Shown here: in pieces, positions 49,252 through 58,688 of the stretch | Numbering within the stretch: the first letter of the stretch is position 1 | How the letters are laid out: each line of letters starts with the position of its first letter | NCBI RefSeq assembly: GCF_001434895.1 | Contig: NZ_AZEE01000001.1 | Location: 1-64,000 of the forward strand | Reading direction: 5' to 3' | Source of the DNA: Secundilactobacillus odoratitofui DSM 19909 = JCM 15043 | Lineage (GTDB): Bacteria > Bacillota > Bacilli > Lactobacillales > Lactobacillaceae | Length of the DNA stretch: 64,000 nucleotides | Translations under genes and position numbers: made by a program | The notes under the pieces: generated by a model | Seen by the model: only the letters and a program-made list of their open reading frames with translations | Told to the model about the DNA's origin: nothing | The model's database searches: none

Positions 49252-51201
49252 ATGTTATTACAAGTCCAACAGGTTACGCGTCGGTTTGGTGCTGACACCC
49301 TCTTTGACAACGTTAGCTTGGATGTCCCGGAACATGGACGTGTCGCACTTGTCGGTCGTAACGGTGCCGGAAAATCAACCTTGATTCGAATGATTACCGG
49401 TATTGATGCACCAGATGAAGGCCAGATTATCTATAAAAAAAATATGACGATCGGGTATCTTGCTCAAGATACCGGGTTAGATTCCACTAAATCGATTTGG
49501 GAAGAAATGGCTAGCGTGTTCAAGGATTTACAAGATCAAGAAGACGCCCTCCACCAACTTGAAGCTCAGATGAGTGACCCAGAGATTATCGATGATCCAG
49601 AACAATTTGAACGTCTTTCAAAAACCTATGACCAGCGTCAGGCCGCCTTTAAGGCCAATAACGGTTATGGTTATCGTGCCGAGATTCGGGGCGTACTTCA
49701 TGGCTTTGAATTTGACGAACCAGATTACAGCCGGTCGATTACCGAGCTTTCTGGCGGTCAAAAGACCCAGCTTGCACTTGCTAAGTTATTATTAGAAAAA
49801 CGCGATTTGTTAATTTTGGACGAACCTACCAACCACTTAGACGTTGAAACGCTCACTTGGCTTGAGGGGTACATTCAATCTTACAAAGGTGCGCTACTGA
49901 TCGTTTCACATGACCGGTACTTCCTTGACCGCCTGGTGTCAGAAGTTTACGAAATGGCCAGCGGGACGGTGACCCACTTTCACGGTAACTACTCAAACTA
50001 TGTTACTCAAAAGGCCGCCAAGCTCCAACGGGAATGGAAAGAATACGACAAGCAACAGCACAAAATCTCACAACTCGAGGATTTTGTGAACAAAAATATC
50101 GTCCGAGCGTCTACCACGAAACGTGCTCAAGCTCGTCGAAAACAGCTGGCTAAAATGGATCGACTTGAGCGGCCAGAAAACGATGATAAAGTTGCTCACT
50201 TTGCGTTCACGCCCAACCGTCAGAGTGGCAATATTGTCCTCACTGTGACTGACTTAGCCGTGGGTTGGAATCCAGATCAAATCCTAGCCCAGCCCGTTAA
50301 CTTGGACATCAAAAAGCATCAGGCAATTGCCATTGTCGGTCCGAACGGTGTCGGTAAATCAACTTTGTTAAAAACCATTCTGGGCAAAATTCCGGCCATC
50401 GCCGGTGACGTTCGCTTCGGTACTGGTGTTGATACTGGTTACTATGATCAAGAACAACGCTCGTTGCACGACAAAAAGACCGTTTTGGCTGAACTTTGGG
50501 ATGACCACCCAACCACACCAGAGCGCGATATCCGGACAATTTTGGGGAGCTTTTTATTCACTGGTGAAGATGTGGACAAGTTAGTGCACAGTCTAAGCGG
50601 TGGTGAAAAAGCCCGACTACTCCTTACTAAATTAGCGATGAAGCATGATAATTTCCTAATTTTAGATGAACCAACGAACCATTTGGATATTGATAGTCGT
50701 CAAGTGCTTGAAAACACCCTCAATGATTTTGACGGCACCATTCTCTTTGTTTCACATGACCGTTACTTTATCAATCAAGTGGCGACGTCGGTGGTTGAAC
50801 TATCAGCCAGGGGCTCAGAATTATTCTTGGGCGACTATAATTATTACCTTGAGAAAAAAGAAGAGCAAGCTGCAGTAGCTGCACGTGCCCTTGCTGAACA
50901 AACCGCTGGTCAACCAGTGACTAAATCAGTGAGTCAAAGTAAACAAAGTTATCAGCAGTCTAAGGACCACCAAAAGCAACAACGTAAATTACAACGTGAA
51001 GTTGAGCGTCTTGAGACGCAGCTCACTGAACTTGGTGATCAAAAGTCGCAGCTTGAAGTATCCATGACTTCCCCAGATGTCTTCAATGACCAAGCCAAAA
51101 TGGCGGAACTTCAGACTCAGTTAGAAACGATTACGACTCAAATTGAAACGGTTGAAACGCAATGGGAAGAATCCTCCATGGCACTTGAAGACTTAGACTA
51201 G
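49252..51201 (+). CDS. ydiF: ABC-F family ATPase (YdiF-like)
   Basis: Soluble protein of 649 residues with two ABC domains: Walker A GRNGAGKST (about 35) and GPNGVGKST (about 363), LSGGQKTQL and LSGGEKARL signatures, and two LDEPTNHLD motifs. The domains are joined by a charged linker, and the C-terminus (about 560-645) is a coiled coil. ABC-F proteins act on ribosomes, easing stalled translation or protecting from antibiotics. By neighbourhood (rex, tsaD) this is the housekeeping YdiF type and not a resistance factor. ATG 49252 with AGAAAGG upstream. Confidence 0.9.
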   Translation: MLLQVQQVTRRFGADTLFDNVSLDVPEHGRVALVGRNGAGKSTLIRMITGIDAPDEGQIIYKKNMTIGYLAQDTGLDSTKSIWEEMASVFKDLQDQEDALHQLEAQMSDPEIIDDPEQFERLSKTYDQRQAAFKANNGYGYRAEIRGVLHGFEFDEPDYSRSITELSGGQKTQLALAKLLLEKRDLLILDEPTNHLDVETLTWLEGYIQSYKGALLIVSHDRYFLDRLVSEVYEMASGTVTHFHGNYSNYVTQKAAKLQREWKEYDKQQHKISQLEDFVNKNIVRASTTKRAQARRKQLAKMDRLERPENDDKVAHFAFTPNRQSGNIVLTVTDLAVGWNPDQILAQPVNLDIKKHQAIAIVGPNGVGKSTLLKTILGKIPAIAGDVRFGTGVDTGYYDQEQRSLHDKKTVLAELWDDHPTTPERDIRTILGSFLFTGEDVDKLVHSLSGGEKARLLLTKLAMKHDNFLILDEPTNHLDIDSRQVLENTLNDFDGTILFVSHDRYFINQVATSVVELSARGSELFLGDYNYYLEKKEEQAAVAARALAEQTAGQPVTKSVSQSKQSYQQSKDHQKQQRKLQREVERLETQLTELGDQKSQLEVSMTSPDVFNDQAKMAELQTQLETITTQIETVETQWEESSMALEDLD

Positions 51202-51237
51202 CCAACCAATTACCAGTTCGCAACGACACTGCAACAT

Positions 51238-51287
51238 AAAAAAACAAGTGAACCACTTCCGAAATTGAAAGTGTTCACTTGTTTTTA
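51238..51287. terminator. Bidirectional terminator between the ABC-F gene and tsaD
   Basis: A long stem pairing AAAACAAGTGAAC with GTTCACTTGTTTT, extended inward by CACTT/AAGTG with a bulge, has A- and T-runs for both convergent genes. Confidence 0.8.
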
Positions 51288-51304
51288 TTTTGACCTCATT
51301 GTGA

Positions 51305-52342
51305 TTACGCATTTGCTTGTGTAGTTTCAAGCCAGTCGAACTCCAGACTAGGGTCAGCGTTTAACCCAGCATCACCAAACTGATTGAGCTGATAAGAAAC
51401 GTACCCGGCAGCCCCAATCATGGCGGCATTATCACCACACAACTTGATTGGTGCCTTTAAAAAGGTAACGTCTGGAAATTGTGTTAATTCAGTTGTTAAC
51501 CGATCTCTCAACCCTTGATTAGCGGCCACACCGCCAGCCAAAATTAACTGTTTAACCGGAAATGCCTTTAGAGCGCGAACCGTTTTGTCCGCCAGTACAT
51601 CCACGACTGCTTGTTGGAAGCTGGCAGCAAGATCTTCACGATTTAACGTCTCACCGATTTGATCAGCATGGTGGACAGTGTTGATAAACGCACTCTTTAG
51701 TCCACTAAAACTAAAGTCGAAACTATCATCCTTGTCCATAGCTCGTGGAAAGTGGAAGTTATCCTTGCCTAAGTGAGCCAGACGGTCCACTTCTTTACCA
51801 GCTGGATAGTTGATACCCAGCACCCGGCCAATTTTATCGTAAGCTTCACCAGCCGCATCATCGCGCGTTTCACCAATGATTTCAAATTGGCCCGGTTCGG
51901 CCAAATAAACTAACTCCGTGTGGCCACCAGAAACTAACAGTGCCAAAGCTGGAAATTCAATCGGGGCAACGTACCGCGCTGCGTAAATATGTCCAGCCAT
52001 GTGATTGACCGGAATGAGTGGCAGTTGATGGGCGTAAGCCACCGTCTTAGCAGCGGTAACGCCAATCAACAGTGCGCCTACTAAACCTGGGCCATAAGTG
52101 ACGGCAACGGCTGATAGGTCATCATAAGTCACTTGGGCCTCCGATAGCGCCAAATCAATACAAGCCGTAATCTGTTCAATATGGTGTCGGCTAGCGACCT
52201 CTGGTACGACGCCACCAAATCGTTGATGACTCTTGATTTGGGTTGCCACAATGTTAGAAAGGATTGTTTTGCCGTCCTCAACCACAGCAACACTGGTTTC
52301 GTCACAACTTGATTCAAATGCTAAAATTAAATTTCGTTCCAT
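51305..52342 (-). CDS. tsaD: tRNA N6-adenosine threonylcarbamoyltransferase TsaD
   Basis: Adds the threonylcarbamoyl group to A37 of ANN-decoding tRNAs, together with TsaB and TsaE. The 345-residue ASKHA-fold protein has the metal ligands His114 and His118 (NHMAGH), the ESSCDETS motif at 10-17 and [10 protein letters not shown]. Its ATG follows the rimI stop directly (TGAATG). Its partner tsaB is two genes upstream in the same operon. Confidence 0.97.
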   Translation of the reverse strand: MERNLILAFESSCDETSVAVVEDGKTILSNIVATQIKSHQRFGGVVPEVASRHHIEQITACIDLALSEAQVTYDDLSAVAVTYGPGLVGALLIGVTAAKTVAYAHQLPLIPVNHMAGHIYAARYVAPIEFPALALLVSGGHTELVYLAEPGQFEIIGETRDDAAGEAYDKIGRVLGINYPAGKEVDRLAHLGKDNFHFPRAMDKDDSFDFSFSGLKSAFINTVHHADQIGETLNREDLAASFQQAVVDVLADKTVRALKAFPVKQLILAGGVAANQGLRDRLTTELTQFPDVTFLKAPIKLCGDNAAMIGAAGYVSYQLNQFGDAGLNADPSLEFDWLETTQANA

Positions 52343-52822
52343 TCACTCGTCGTCCCCTTTCTTAACATTCACAATAAACTTCATTAAAATAGCGTCTTCA
52401 TCCGGATTGCTGTAATATGCCGGTCGTTTACCGATCACTTTAAAGCCCACTCGTTCATATAGCGATTGAGCTGCAGTGTTTGAAACCCGAACCTCTAAAA
52501 AAATTGCCGATCCCGTGGCTAATTGCGCCACTAGGGCTTCGAATAACGCCTGAGCATGACCACGTCGTTGATAATCGGGGTGAACAGCCACACCAGTAAT
52601 GTCGACTTGATCCAAAACTTGGATGATGCCAATATAGCCCACTAACTGATCATGGTCATAGCGAAGCAGGTACGCCCGTTTAGCCGTTGCCATATCTCGT
52701 TTGAAGGTTTCAACCGACCAAGCAGCGCCCGCGGGGTAAGCTAACTGAGCAATTTCGGCACACTTCTCCGCAAACTCGCCAAGCTCTGGGTAGGCAACAA
52801 ATTGGTTCTTATACTGTGTCAT
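52343..52822 (-). CDS. rimI: RimI-like N-acetyltransferase
   Basis: GNAT protein of 159 residues with the acetyl-CoA motif VHPDYQRRGHAQALF and the C-terminal AAQSLYERVGFKVIG. RimI proteins acetylate the N-terminus of ribosomal protein S18. The start could be ATG 52822 or a GTG at 52828; both overlap the end of the preceding gene. Placed between tsaB and tsaD as in many Firmicutes. Confidence 0.88.
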   Translation of the reverse strand: MTQYKNQFVAYPELGEFAEKCAEIAQLAYPAGAAWSVETFKRDMATAKRAYLLRYDHDQLVGYIGIIQVLDQVDITGVAVHPDYQRRGHAQALFEALVAQLATGSAIFLEVRVSNTAAQSLYERVGFKVIGKRPAYYSNPDEDAILMKFIVNVKKGDDE

Positions 52823-53393
52823 GATCACTGATTCCCGTGGTTAAAACCATATCAACAGCATCCTCATGATCACCAAAGTAGTAACCCTTTTTAATCCCGG
52901 CCTTTTCAAAACCAAGGTCCTGATACAGCGACTGTGCCCGAACGTTACTTCGCCGAACCTCCAGCGATACCTGTTGGAGTCCTAGATGACGCGCTTTTTT
53001 GATCATGACCGCAATTAAAAAATGACCTAAGCCACGATTTTGATAATCGGTGACGACAGCAATATTAGTAATGTGGGCGTCACTTTTGACGTCGTTAAAC
53101 GTACAGCCAATAAAGGCAAGCAGTCGGTCGTTGCGACGCAATACAAGATATAATCGGTCCGTCTCACGACGTAATTCGCTGGCAAATGCAGCCGAATCCC
53201 AGGGCGTTTTACCGCCGTACACCGCACGCTCAATACCAAGCATTTCGGGAATATCCGTAAATTGGGCTTTGGCTAAGAAGTAAGCCACGTCCTGAATATA
53301 AACCTCATGATTTTTAATATCTAATACGTCCTGATACTTCGCTTCTTGAACCTGAAAAATTTGGCGATACCAGTCCTTAAACTTTTTCAACAT
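52809..53393 (-). CDS. Second RimI-like N-acetyltransferase
   Basis: GNAT protein of 194 residues. The first 45 residues (MLKKFKDWYRQIFQVQE and onward) precede the GNAT core and are not part of the usual RimI; the core has TDYQNRGLGHFLI and RAQSLYQDLGFEKAG. It overlaps both neighbours (14 bp with rimI, 17 bp with tsaB), so the four genes are tightly coupled. Which of the two copies acts on S18 cannot be told here. Confidence 0.85.
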   Translation of the reverse strand: MLKKFKDWYRQIFQVQEAKYQDVLDIKNHEVYIQDVAYFLAKAQFTDIPEMLGIERAVYGGKTPWDSAAFASELRRETDRLYLVLRRNDRLLAFIGCTFNDVKSDAHITNIAVVTDYQNRGLGHFLIAVMIKKARHLGLQQVSLEVRRSNVRAQSLYQDLGFEKAGIKKGYYFGDHEDAVDMVLTTGISDHDTV

Positions 53394-54099
53394 AATTGCT
53401 ACTATCCTCTTCTGGGTGTTGCTTTTGCCAATCGGCTTCTGCCTTGGTTAATCTTAGGTAACGTGGCACAAATGCATTGATGTCTGCCACTGGCGCAACA
53501 CTGTTTCCTAATCGCGCCAGCTGAACAGCACTCGGTAAATTAAAAGCTGCTGGATATTGCAGATAACGGTCCGCTAAGACATTTTTCAGTCGCTCTGAAA
53601 AAGCACTAAGTTCGCCTAAAACCACGACTGATTCATTAAGGTCAGCAATGCGTTTTAAAAAGTCACCGAAGTCCGCGTGCTGATCTTCAATCACCGTAAC
53701 CGGTTGCTGGTCTTTGATACGGTAGACCCCGGCAAAAACGTGGTCGTTACGGCCATCAAAAAACACCGCCACCAATTGGTTGTCAGTCATCACATTGGCT
53801 GCAATGGTTGCTAAACTCGAAACGCCAACTAACTGAAGTTTTAACGTATCGGCCAAAGTTTTGGCGGTTGTAACGCCAATCCGAAGACCAGTGTATGAGC
53901 CTGGCCCGTCCGCAACTACTACGCGATCTAAATCAGCCGGTTTCAAGCCAGCGACTTTCATCAACGACTCAATAATTGGTAGTAAGTGTGCTGCGTGTTT
54001 TTGCGTGATCGTAACCGTAGTCGTCGCCAAAACTTGATCATCTGACAAAACGGCTACGCTCAACGGGCGATTAGATGTGTCTAATGCCAATACTTTCAT
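53377..54099 (-). CDS. tsaB: tRNA threonylcarbamoyladenosine biosynthesis protein TsaB
   Basis: Non-catalytic ASKHA-fold partner of TsaD, 240 residues. It begins MKVLALDTSN and has the conserved GPGSYTGLRIG near 66-76. The ATG at 54099 is the only reasonable start, though its AGGGG ribosome site is about 13 nt away. First gene of the tsaB-rimI-rimI-tsaD cluster. Confidence 0.94.
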   Translation of the reverse strand: MKVLALDTSNRPLSVAVLSDDQVLATTTVTITQKHAAHLLPIIESLMKVAGLKPADLDRVVVADGPGSYTGLRIGVTTAKTLADTLKLQLVGVSSLATIAANVMTDNQLVAVFFDGRNDHVFAGVYRIKDQQPVTVIEDQHADFGDFLKRIADLNESVVVLGELSAFSERLKNVLADRYLQYPAAFNLPSAVQLARLGNSVAPVADINAFVPRYLRLTKAEADWQKQHPEEDSSNYVEKV

Positions 54100-54146
54100 T
54101 TAGTTTAAATGCCCCTTTTTATTCATGTACCTATTTTGTTGAGAAC

Positions 54147-54911
54147 TTAATGTTTGATAATTGGTTGCCAATGAAACTCGGCTTCCGTCGCCACATCACC
54201 GTTTTCCATGAGAATTCGATGCTTCGTCACGATTGGTTCCGAGACATCCGTCATCAACGTTGCTTCACTGGTCACAACGTGGTGATACTGAACTTCATTT
54301 TCGAACCGAATGTTAATTTCGGTCAAATCGTGGCGCGTCAAAAAGCTCATCGGTAAAGCATCCAGTAACCAATCAAAATAACGTGAATTATTAACGTGAC
54401 CGTTACCATCGATATCAAAATACCGAACTCGATACTGTTTCGTCAGTAACTGCTCTTCAGGCGTCAATCGTTTGGGACGGCCCAAGCGCGGAATCATCTT
54501 GACTTGTTCAGATTGAAACGGCGCAATAATGTCGTCTGGAATACTGACAATTTTACGAGTCTGATGATTCATTGTCACCCAAATACTTTCGACGTGCACA
54601 CATTCAGCTCCTGCTGCGTCGTGTACCCAAAATTCACGAAATGCAAAATAGCGATTGTAACACGTTGCCCGTGTGGAAATCGTGATCGTTTCATCAACTT
54701 TAGGTAGCCGGGTAATGGCCATCTTATACTGGGTCACAACCCAGCCAATTCCTAATTTAATAACGACGTCGCTCCCAACCCCTAAAGAGGTGGTTTGGTC
54801 TTCTGAGGCTAAGATAATCATGTTGATCAACATTGCCGGTGTTACGGTGTTTGTGACATCAGTTTCGTAAAAGGTAATCTGATGTTGTTCTGAAAATGTG
54901 GTTGCACCCAT
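54147..54911 (-). CDS. Acyl-ACP thioesterase
   Basis: A 254-residue double hot-dog protein of the FatA/FatB-like bacterial acyl-ACP thioesterase family. The first half has FYETDVTNTVT and the second half VRYFDIDGNGHVNNSRYFDW, the typical Asn/His site. It releases free fatty acids from acyl carrier protein. ATG 54911 with AGAGGA upstream. Between rsmI and tsaB, 47 bp from tsaB. Confidence 0.9.
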   Translation of the reverse strand: MGATTFSEQHQITFYETDVTNTVTPAMLINMIILASEDQTTSLGVGSDVVIKLGIGWVVTQYKMAITRLPKVDETITISTRATCYNRYFAFREFWVHDAAGAECVHVESIWVTMNHQTRKIVSIPDDIIAPFQSEQVKMIPRLGRPKRLTPEEQLLTKQYRVRYFDIDGNGHVNNSRYFDWLLDALPMSFLTRHDLTEINIRFENEVQYHHVVTSEATLMTDVSEPIVTKHRILMENGDVATEAEFHWQPIIKH

Positions 54912-54932
54912 GTGGTAATCCTCTAATTCCTA

Positions 54933-55820
54933 TTAATTCTGATCTAAGTGATGATAAATTTGATAAACGGCCTGCTTTTTAAGTTGCCGGTAGTGGGCCA
55001 CCTGTTTGATGGCATCGTTGGGTTTCAGGCCAGTTTCAATCAGCTGGTTCACGAAGTCTTCAATGCTTAATTCTGGTTGATCACCCGTTGCTTGGTCACT
55101 TGGTCCATCCGGGTTACCCCCAACAATGACGACAAACTCGCCACGAACTTGATCTGATTCAGTTGCCCAATCTAATAATGATTGCAACGTTCCACGAACA
55201 AACTGTTCATGCTTTTTAGTTAGTTCCCGGCACAGTGAAGCAGGTCGTTGACCACCCAACACCGTGACCATTTGAGTCAAGGTTTTCGCTAAGCGGTGCG
55301 GCGCCTCATAAAAAATCAAACTTTCCGGACGGTCTTTTAACGCTGACAAGGTCTCACGTTGAAGTTTTGGCTTACGATCCAAGAAACCGTAAAAATAAAA
55401 CGGTTGTGGTGATACGCCGGACGCAATTAATGCGGTTAACGCAGCATTGGCTCCCGGTAACGGCACAACCGGAATCTGCGCTTCTATACAAGCCATCACC
55501 AATTCATGACCAGGATCGCTAATCGATGGCATCCCCGCGTCACTGACTTGGGCCAGATCTTCGCCAGCAACTAACTTAGCAATGAGTTGTGGAATTCGTT
55601 CTTGGGTATTATGTTCATGAAAGCTAATTTGAGGCGTCTCGATTTCAAAATGATTTAACAGTTTTTGGGTATTGCGGGTATCTTCAGCAGCAATCAAACT
55701 CACCTGCTTTAATACCGCCACGCTTCTGTATGTCATATCGCCTAAATTACCAATCGGGGTGGGCACCAAAAACAACGTTCCCGTCTGATTCTGTGCTGAA
55801 AAACTTAACTGTGACTGCAC
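54933..55820 (-). CDS. rsmI: 16S rRNA (cytidine1402-2'-O)-methyltransferase
   Basis: SAM-dependent enzyme that 2'-O-methylates C1402 of 16S rRNA. The 295-residue protein has VPTPIGNLGDMTYR near 19, AAEDTR, SDAGMPSISDPG and LPGANAALTA. GTG start at 55820 with GGAGG seven nt upstream. Fifteen nt after yabA, in the conserved holB-yabA-rsmI order. Confidence 0.96.
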   Translation of the reverse strand: MQSQLSFSAQNQTGTLFLVPTPIGNLGDMTYRSVAVLKQVSLIAAEDTRNTQKLLNHFEIETPQISFHEHNTQERIPQLIAKLVAGEDLAQVSDAGMPSISDPGHELVMACIEAQIPVVPLPGANAALTALIASGVSPQPFYFYGFLDRKPKLQRETLSALKDRPESLIFYEAPHRLAKTLTQMVTVLGGQRPASLCRELTKKHEQFVRGTLQSLLDWATESDQVRGEFVVIVGGNPDGPSDQATGDQPELSIEDFVNQLIETGLKPNDAIKQVAHYRQLKKQAVYQIYHHLDQN

Positions 55821-55835
55821 GCTTAATCCTCCACT

Positions 55836-56174
55836 CTATCGTTCACCGTAAATAACCTCTACACAAAAAGCACAAGGCTCGTTGTTTTCACGACGTTTAC
55901 CATACTCATAATTGCAGACATGGAAGCCTTGTTCATATAATTTTTCAAGGTTTTGCCGCGACTTAGACAACTGTGGTTCTGGATTGTCGCTATTCAGTTC
56001 CCGTTCGTGATCACTGCGCAGGACTTCTCTTAAATGCTGGTTTTCAATCTCTAACTCGGCATTTTGCTCTAAAGTTTGGGTGACTTCGTCTTGCACTTGC
56101 TCAAACCTTGTAATAATCTGCGTCATTGCTAGTTGTAAATTTTTTAAATCTTCATAAACGTCACGTTTTACCAA
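55836..56174 (-). CDS. yabA: Replication initiation control protein YabA
   Basis: Negative regulator of DNA replication start that binds DnaA and the DnaN clamp. The 112-residue protein has an N-terminal coiled coil (about 5-60) for tetramer formation and a C-terminal zinc motif, with His and Cys in GFHVCNYEYGK and then CAFC. TTG start at 56174 with AGAGGG upstream. Confidence 0.94.
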   Translation of the reverse strand: MVKRDVYEDLKNLQLAMTQIITRFEQVQDEVTQTLEQNAELEIENQHLREVLRSDHERELNSDNPEPQLSKSRQNLEKLYEQGFHVCNYEYGKRRENNEPCAFCVEVIYGER

Positions 56175-56249
56175 GATGGCACCCTCTCTTCAATAATTCT
56201 GACTGGTCGTTATGTATTGAACGGTGTGCTATACCGCTCTAGCGCTGAA

Positions 56250-57257
56250 CTAAAATTGATCTAAAATTGTCAATGTGAGTGATTCCAAAATACTTTGAAT
56301 GGCCATGTTGCCAGCTAACGACTTTTTAGTAGTTAACGTGGCTGTCACAATCGTAAGAAGTTGGCGGCGCGATAACTGCTGCGCTAATTTGGTGATCATA
56401 GCGTCTGCTTCCGGAAAACACCCTGATTCCTCAGTTGTGATAAATTTACGGTTTAAGGTTAGCTGCCAAATCAAGATGATGACATCCAACAGCGTCGCTT
56501 GGTGATCTCGATCTCCCGCCAGAGGCATTAATCCAGTTGAAACGGTCACAAACGCCATGTCGTCGTTTTTAGCGAGTTGCGTATACCAGCGACTCACCTC
56601 GTGCTGACATTTAACCAACCAATCATCCGTCATCAACATCTCTGAAACTGCCATGCTGTTGGTCAAGGCACTCAACAGCGGGATTTGATTTTCAGAGATA
56701 CCAGCTTGGCGCAACGTTTCCGAAAAAGCGGTCGCACTCAACGCTGGAAATTCAACGATTTGAGTTCGGGAAAGAATCGTGGGCAACATCATACTCTTAT
56801 TGGTAGTCAGCAAGAAAATGGTTCGATTAGCGACCGGTTCCTCAATAAATTTGAGGAGACCATTAGCAGCGTTACTCGTTAACGTTTCAGACCCCTCAAT
56901 GATGAACACTTTGCTGGCACCTTCAACAGCGCTTTTACTAAATTCATCCTTGATATAACGCACCTGATCAATCTTAATTCGTTGACCCTCTGGTTGAACC
57001 ATCACAACATCGGGGTTATCCCCTGCCAAAATGCGTTGACACTCGGCGCACACGCCACAGGGATAGCCATCGGCTGTGACGTCTGAACAAAAGAGCCGCA
57101 TTGCCACTAACTGTGCGACCGCTTGTTTACCGCAGCCCGGTAAACCTGAAAACAAGTACGCGTGACTCAGGCGTCCGGTTGTGACCAGGTGTAAGAAGTG
57201 GGCAGCTAGCTGTGGCTGTTTTTGGGTTGCTTGTTCAATTATCGTTTGCGTCGTCAC
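56250..57257 (-). CDS. holB: DNA polymerase III delta' subunit
   Basis: Clamp-loader subunit, 335 residues, AAA+ fold. The N-terminal domain has a P-loop variant (LFSGLPGCGKQ) and the zinc-binding CGVCAEC cluster; sensor 1 appears as LLTTN and the SRTQIVEF segment holds the SRC-like motif. GTG start at 57257 with GGGGG six nt upstream. It lies between darA and yabA, 75 bp before yabA. DnaX, its partner, is 3 kb upstream. Confidence 0.93.
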   Translation of the reverse strand: MTTQTIIEQATQKQPQLAAHFLHLVTTGRLSHAYLFSGLPGCGKQAVAQLVAMRLFCSDVTADGYPCGVCAECQRILAGDNPDVVMVQPEGQRIKIDQVRYIKDEFSKSAVEGASKVFIIEGSETLTSNAANGLLKFIEEPVANRTIFLLTTNKSMMLPTILSRTQIVEFPALSATAFSETLRQAGISENQIPLLSALTNSMAVSEMLMTDDWLVKCQHEVSRWYTQLAKNDDMAFVTVSTGLMPLAGDRDHQATLLDVIILIWQLTLNRKFITTEESGCFPEADAMITKLAQQLSRRQLLTIVTATLTTKKSLAGNMAIQSILESLTLTILDQF

Positions 57258-57269
57258 ACCTAACCCCCA

Positions 57270-57599
57270 CTAAAACTGATGAAATTGTTCGATTGGCATT
57301 ACAAAGACCGTGGCCCCACCAACTTGCACTTCCACTGGATAACCCGAAGTACTATCCATTTGAGCATCCAAATTAATCGGTGGGGTCATAAATTGCTGAC
57401 GGGTTCGCGACGTTTCATCGATCAAATCCAACACTTCTTGCACCCGTTTGTCTTCCACACCAATCATATAGGTTGTATTACCGGACTTTAGAAATCCACC
57501 AGTCGTTGATAAGCGCGTGGCGCCGATTCCGGCCTTTACGAATTCACTTCGAAGTCGGTTTGCATCTTTATCTTGTACAATTGCAATCACTAGTTTCAT
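57270..57599 (-). CDS. darA: Cyclic-di-AMP receptor DarA (PII-like, YaaQ)
   Basis: Trimeric PII-like protein that binds c-di-AMP, 109 residues. Family features are the N-terminal MKLVIAIVQDKD, GATRLSTTGGFLKSGNTT and the C-terminal GGATVFVMPIE. Its downstream target is unknown in most species. ATG 57599 with GAGAGGA upstream. Fifteen nt from tmk and 12 nt from holB, the usual tmk-darA-holB order. Confidence 0.95.
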   Translation of the reverse strand: MKLVIAIVQDKDANRLRSEFVKAGIGATRLSTTGGFLKSGNTTYMIGVEDKRVQEVLDLIDETSRTRQQFMTPPINLDAQMDSTSGYPVEVQVGGATVFVMPIEQFHQF

Positions 57600-57614
57600 C
57601 TTAAAAATCCTCTC

Positions 57615-58250
57615 TTATTGATGACGTTTGATAGCGTTTGTAATCAGTAACTTAGCTTCATTGATCACTTCTGGCAGTGGTTTAGTGGCATCGATCGTTA
57701 CAATTCGATCCGGATGAGCGGCTGCCAGTCGTTGGTAAGCTGCTCGAACCCGTTTATGAAATGACAAGGTTTCGGCATCTAAGCGATCAACCACGTCACG
57801 GTGGGCCTTAATGCGCGCCAGTCCTACTTCAGACGGTACATCCACGTAAACGGTTAAATCAGGAGTCAAACCATTAGTTGCAAATTGGTTCATTTGGTAC
57901 ACTGCGTCCTCCCCAATTTGTCGACCAGCCCCCTGGTATGCAACTGAGCTATCAACAAACCGATCACACAAGACAATTTTGTTTTCGTCGAGTGCCGGCT
58001 GAATGGTTTCTTGAATATGCTGACGTCGTGCAGCAGCGTAGAGTAATGCTTCTGTTCGAACGTCCATTTCTGTATTTTTTGGATCTAAGATAATCCGTCT
58101 GATTGATTCTGAAATCTGATTGCCACCTGGTTCTCTGGTGACGACGATATCACGACGTTGCGCTTGGTTAAATTGTTCGGCGATGGCTGATAATACAGTC
58201 GTTTTTCCAGCACCATCTGGGCCTTCAAATGTAATAAATAATCCTGACAA
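57615..58250 (-). CDS. tmk: Thymidylate kinase
   Basis: Phosphorylates dTMP to dTDP. The 211-residue protein starts at a TTG (58250) with GAGG eight nt upstream; longer frames give an atypical N-terminus. P-loop EGPDGAGKTT (about 8-17), the DR motif (DRFVDSSVAYQGAGR near 95) and the LID region are present. First gene of the tmk-darA-holB-yabA-rsmI operon. Confidence 0.96.
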   Translation of the reverse strand: MSGLFITFEGPDGAGKTTVLSAIAEQFNQAQRRDIVVTREPGGNQISESIRRIILDPKNTEMDVRTEALLYAAARRQHIQETIQPALDENKIVLCDRFVDSSVAYQGAGRQIGEDAVYQMNQFATNGLTPDLTVYVDVPSEVGLARIKAHRDVVDRLDAETLSFHKRVRAAYQRLAAAHPDRIVTIDATKPLPEVINEAKLLITNAIKRHQ

Positions 58251-58326
58251 ATTGGTTACCTCGATCCACAAAAATAACGGTTGGTATCAACTTATAACTG
58301 TCCAAAAATTGATACGACACGCTTCA

Positions 58327-58355
58327 ATTGTACTTGAAACGTACAGTGATGTCTA
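58327..58355 (-). promoter_or_regulatory. Promoter of the tmk operon
   Basis: TAGACA (58350-58355) and TACAAT (58327-58332), each 5/6, are 17 nt apart on the minus strand. Confidence 0.7.
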
Positions 58356-58560
58356 GCAATCCTATGGGCCAATTTGGGACTTGAATTGACTCAGTCGCGA
58401 GACCTTTCATACAGTTGAATTGTTTCACCCAACCCACTATTATTCCTACATACAAAGATGAGGTTGGAAAAAGTCTATATTGACAAAAATCGAACGAGTT
58501 GCTTAGCTTCAAATTAAATAAAAATTTCAATTAATTTCAAACCTATTATCTAGCCTAATC

Positions 58561-58676
58561 GTGTGATAAAACTCAAGTCCCGGCCATAGAAGCGAAAAAA
58601 TCGTGAATTCCTACAAATCAGGAATCCACGATTTTTTCGCTTCTATTCTGGGACCTAAACGAGTTTTGTCCCACAC
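58561..58676. repeat. 116-bp imperfect inverted-repeat element between yaaL and tmk
   Basis: The core is a 27-bp stem with one mismatch (58586-58612 with 58620-58646) and a 7-nt loop. The symmetry continues outward with gaps: AGTCCC/GGGACC, AAAACTC/GAGTTTT and GTGTG/CACAC. T-runs inside the arms would also terminate transcription from yaaL. It looks like an intergenic palindromic repeat or miniature element. The rest of the 58251-58688 gap (58356-58560) shows no gene. Confidence 0.7.
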
Positions 58677-58688
58677 TCAGATATTGTT

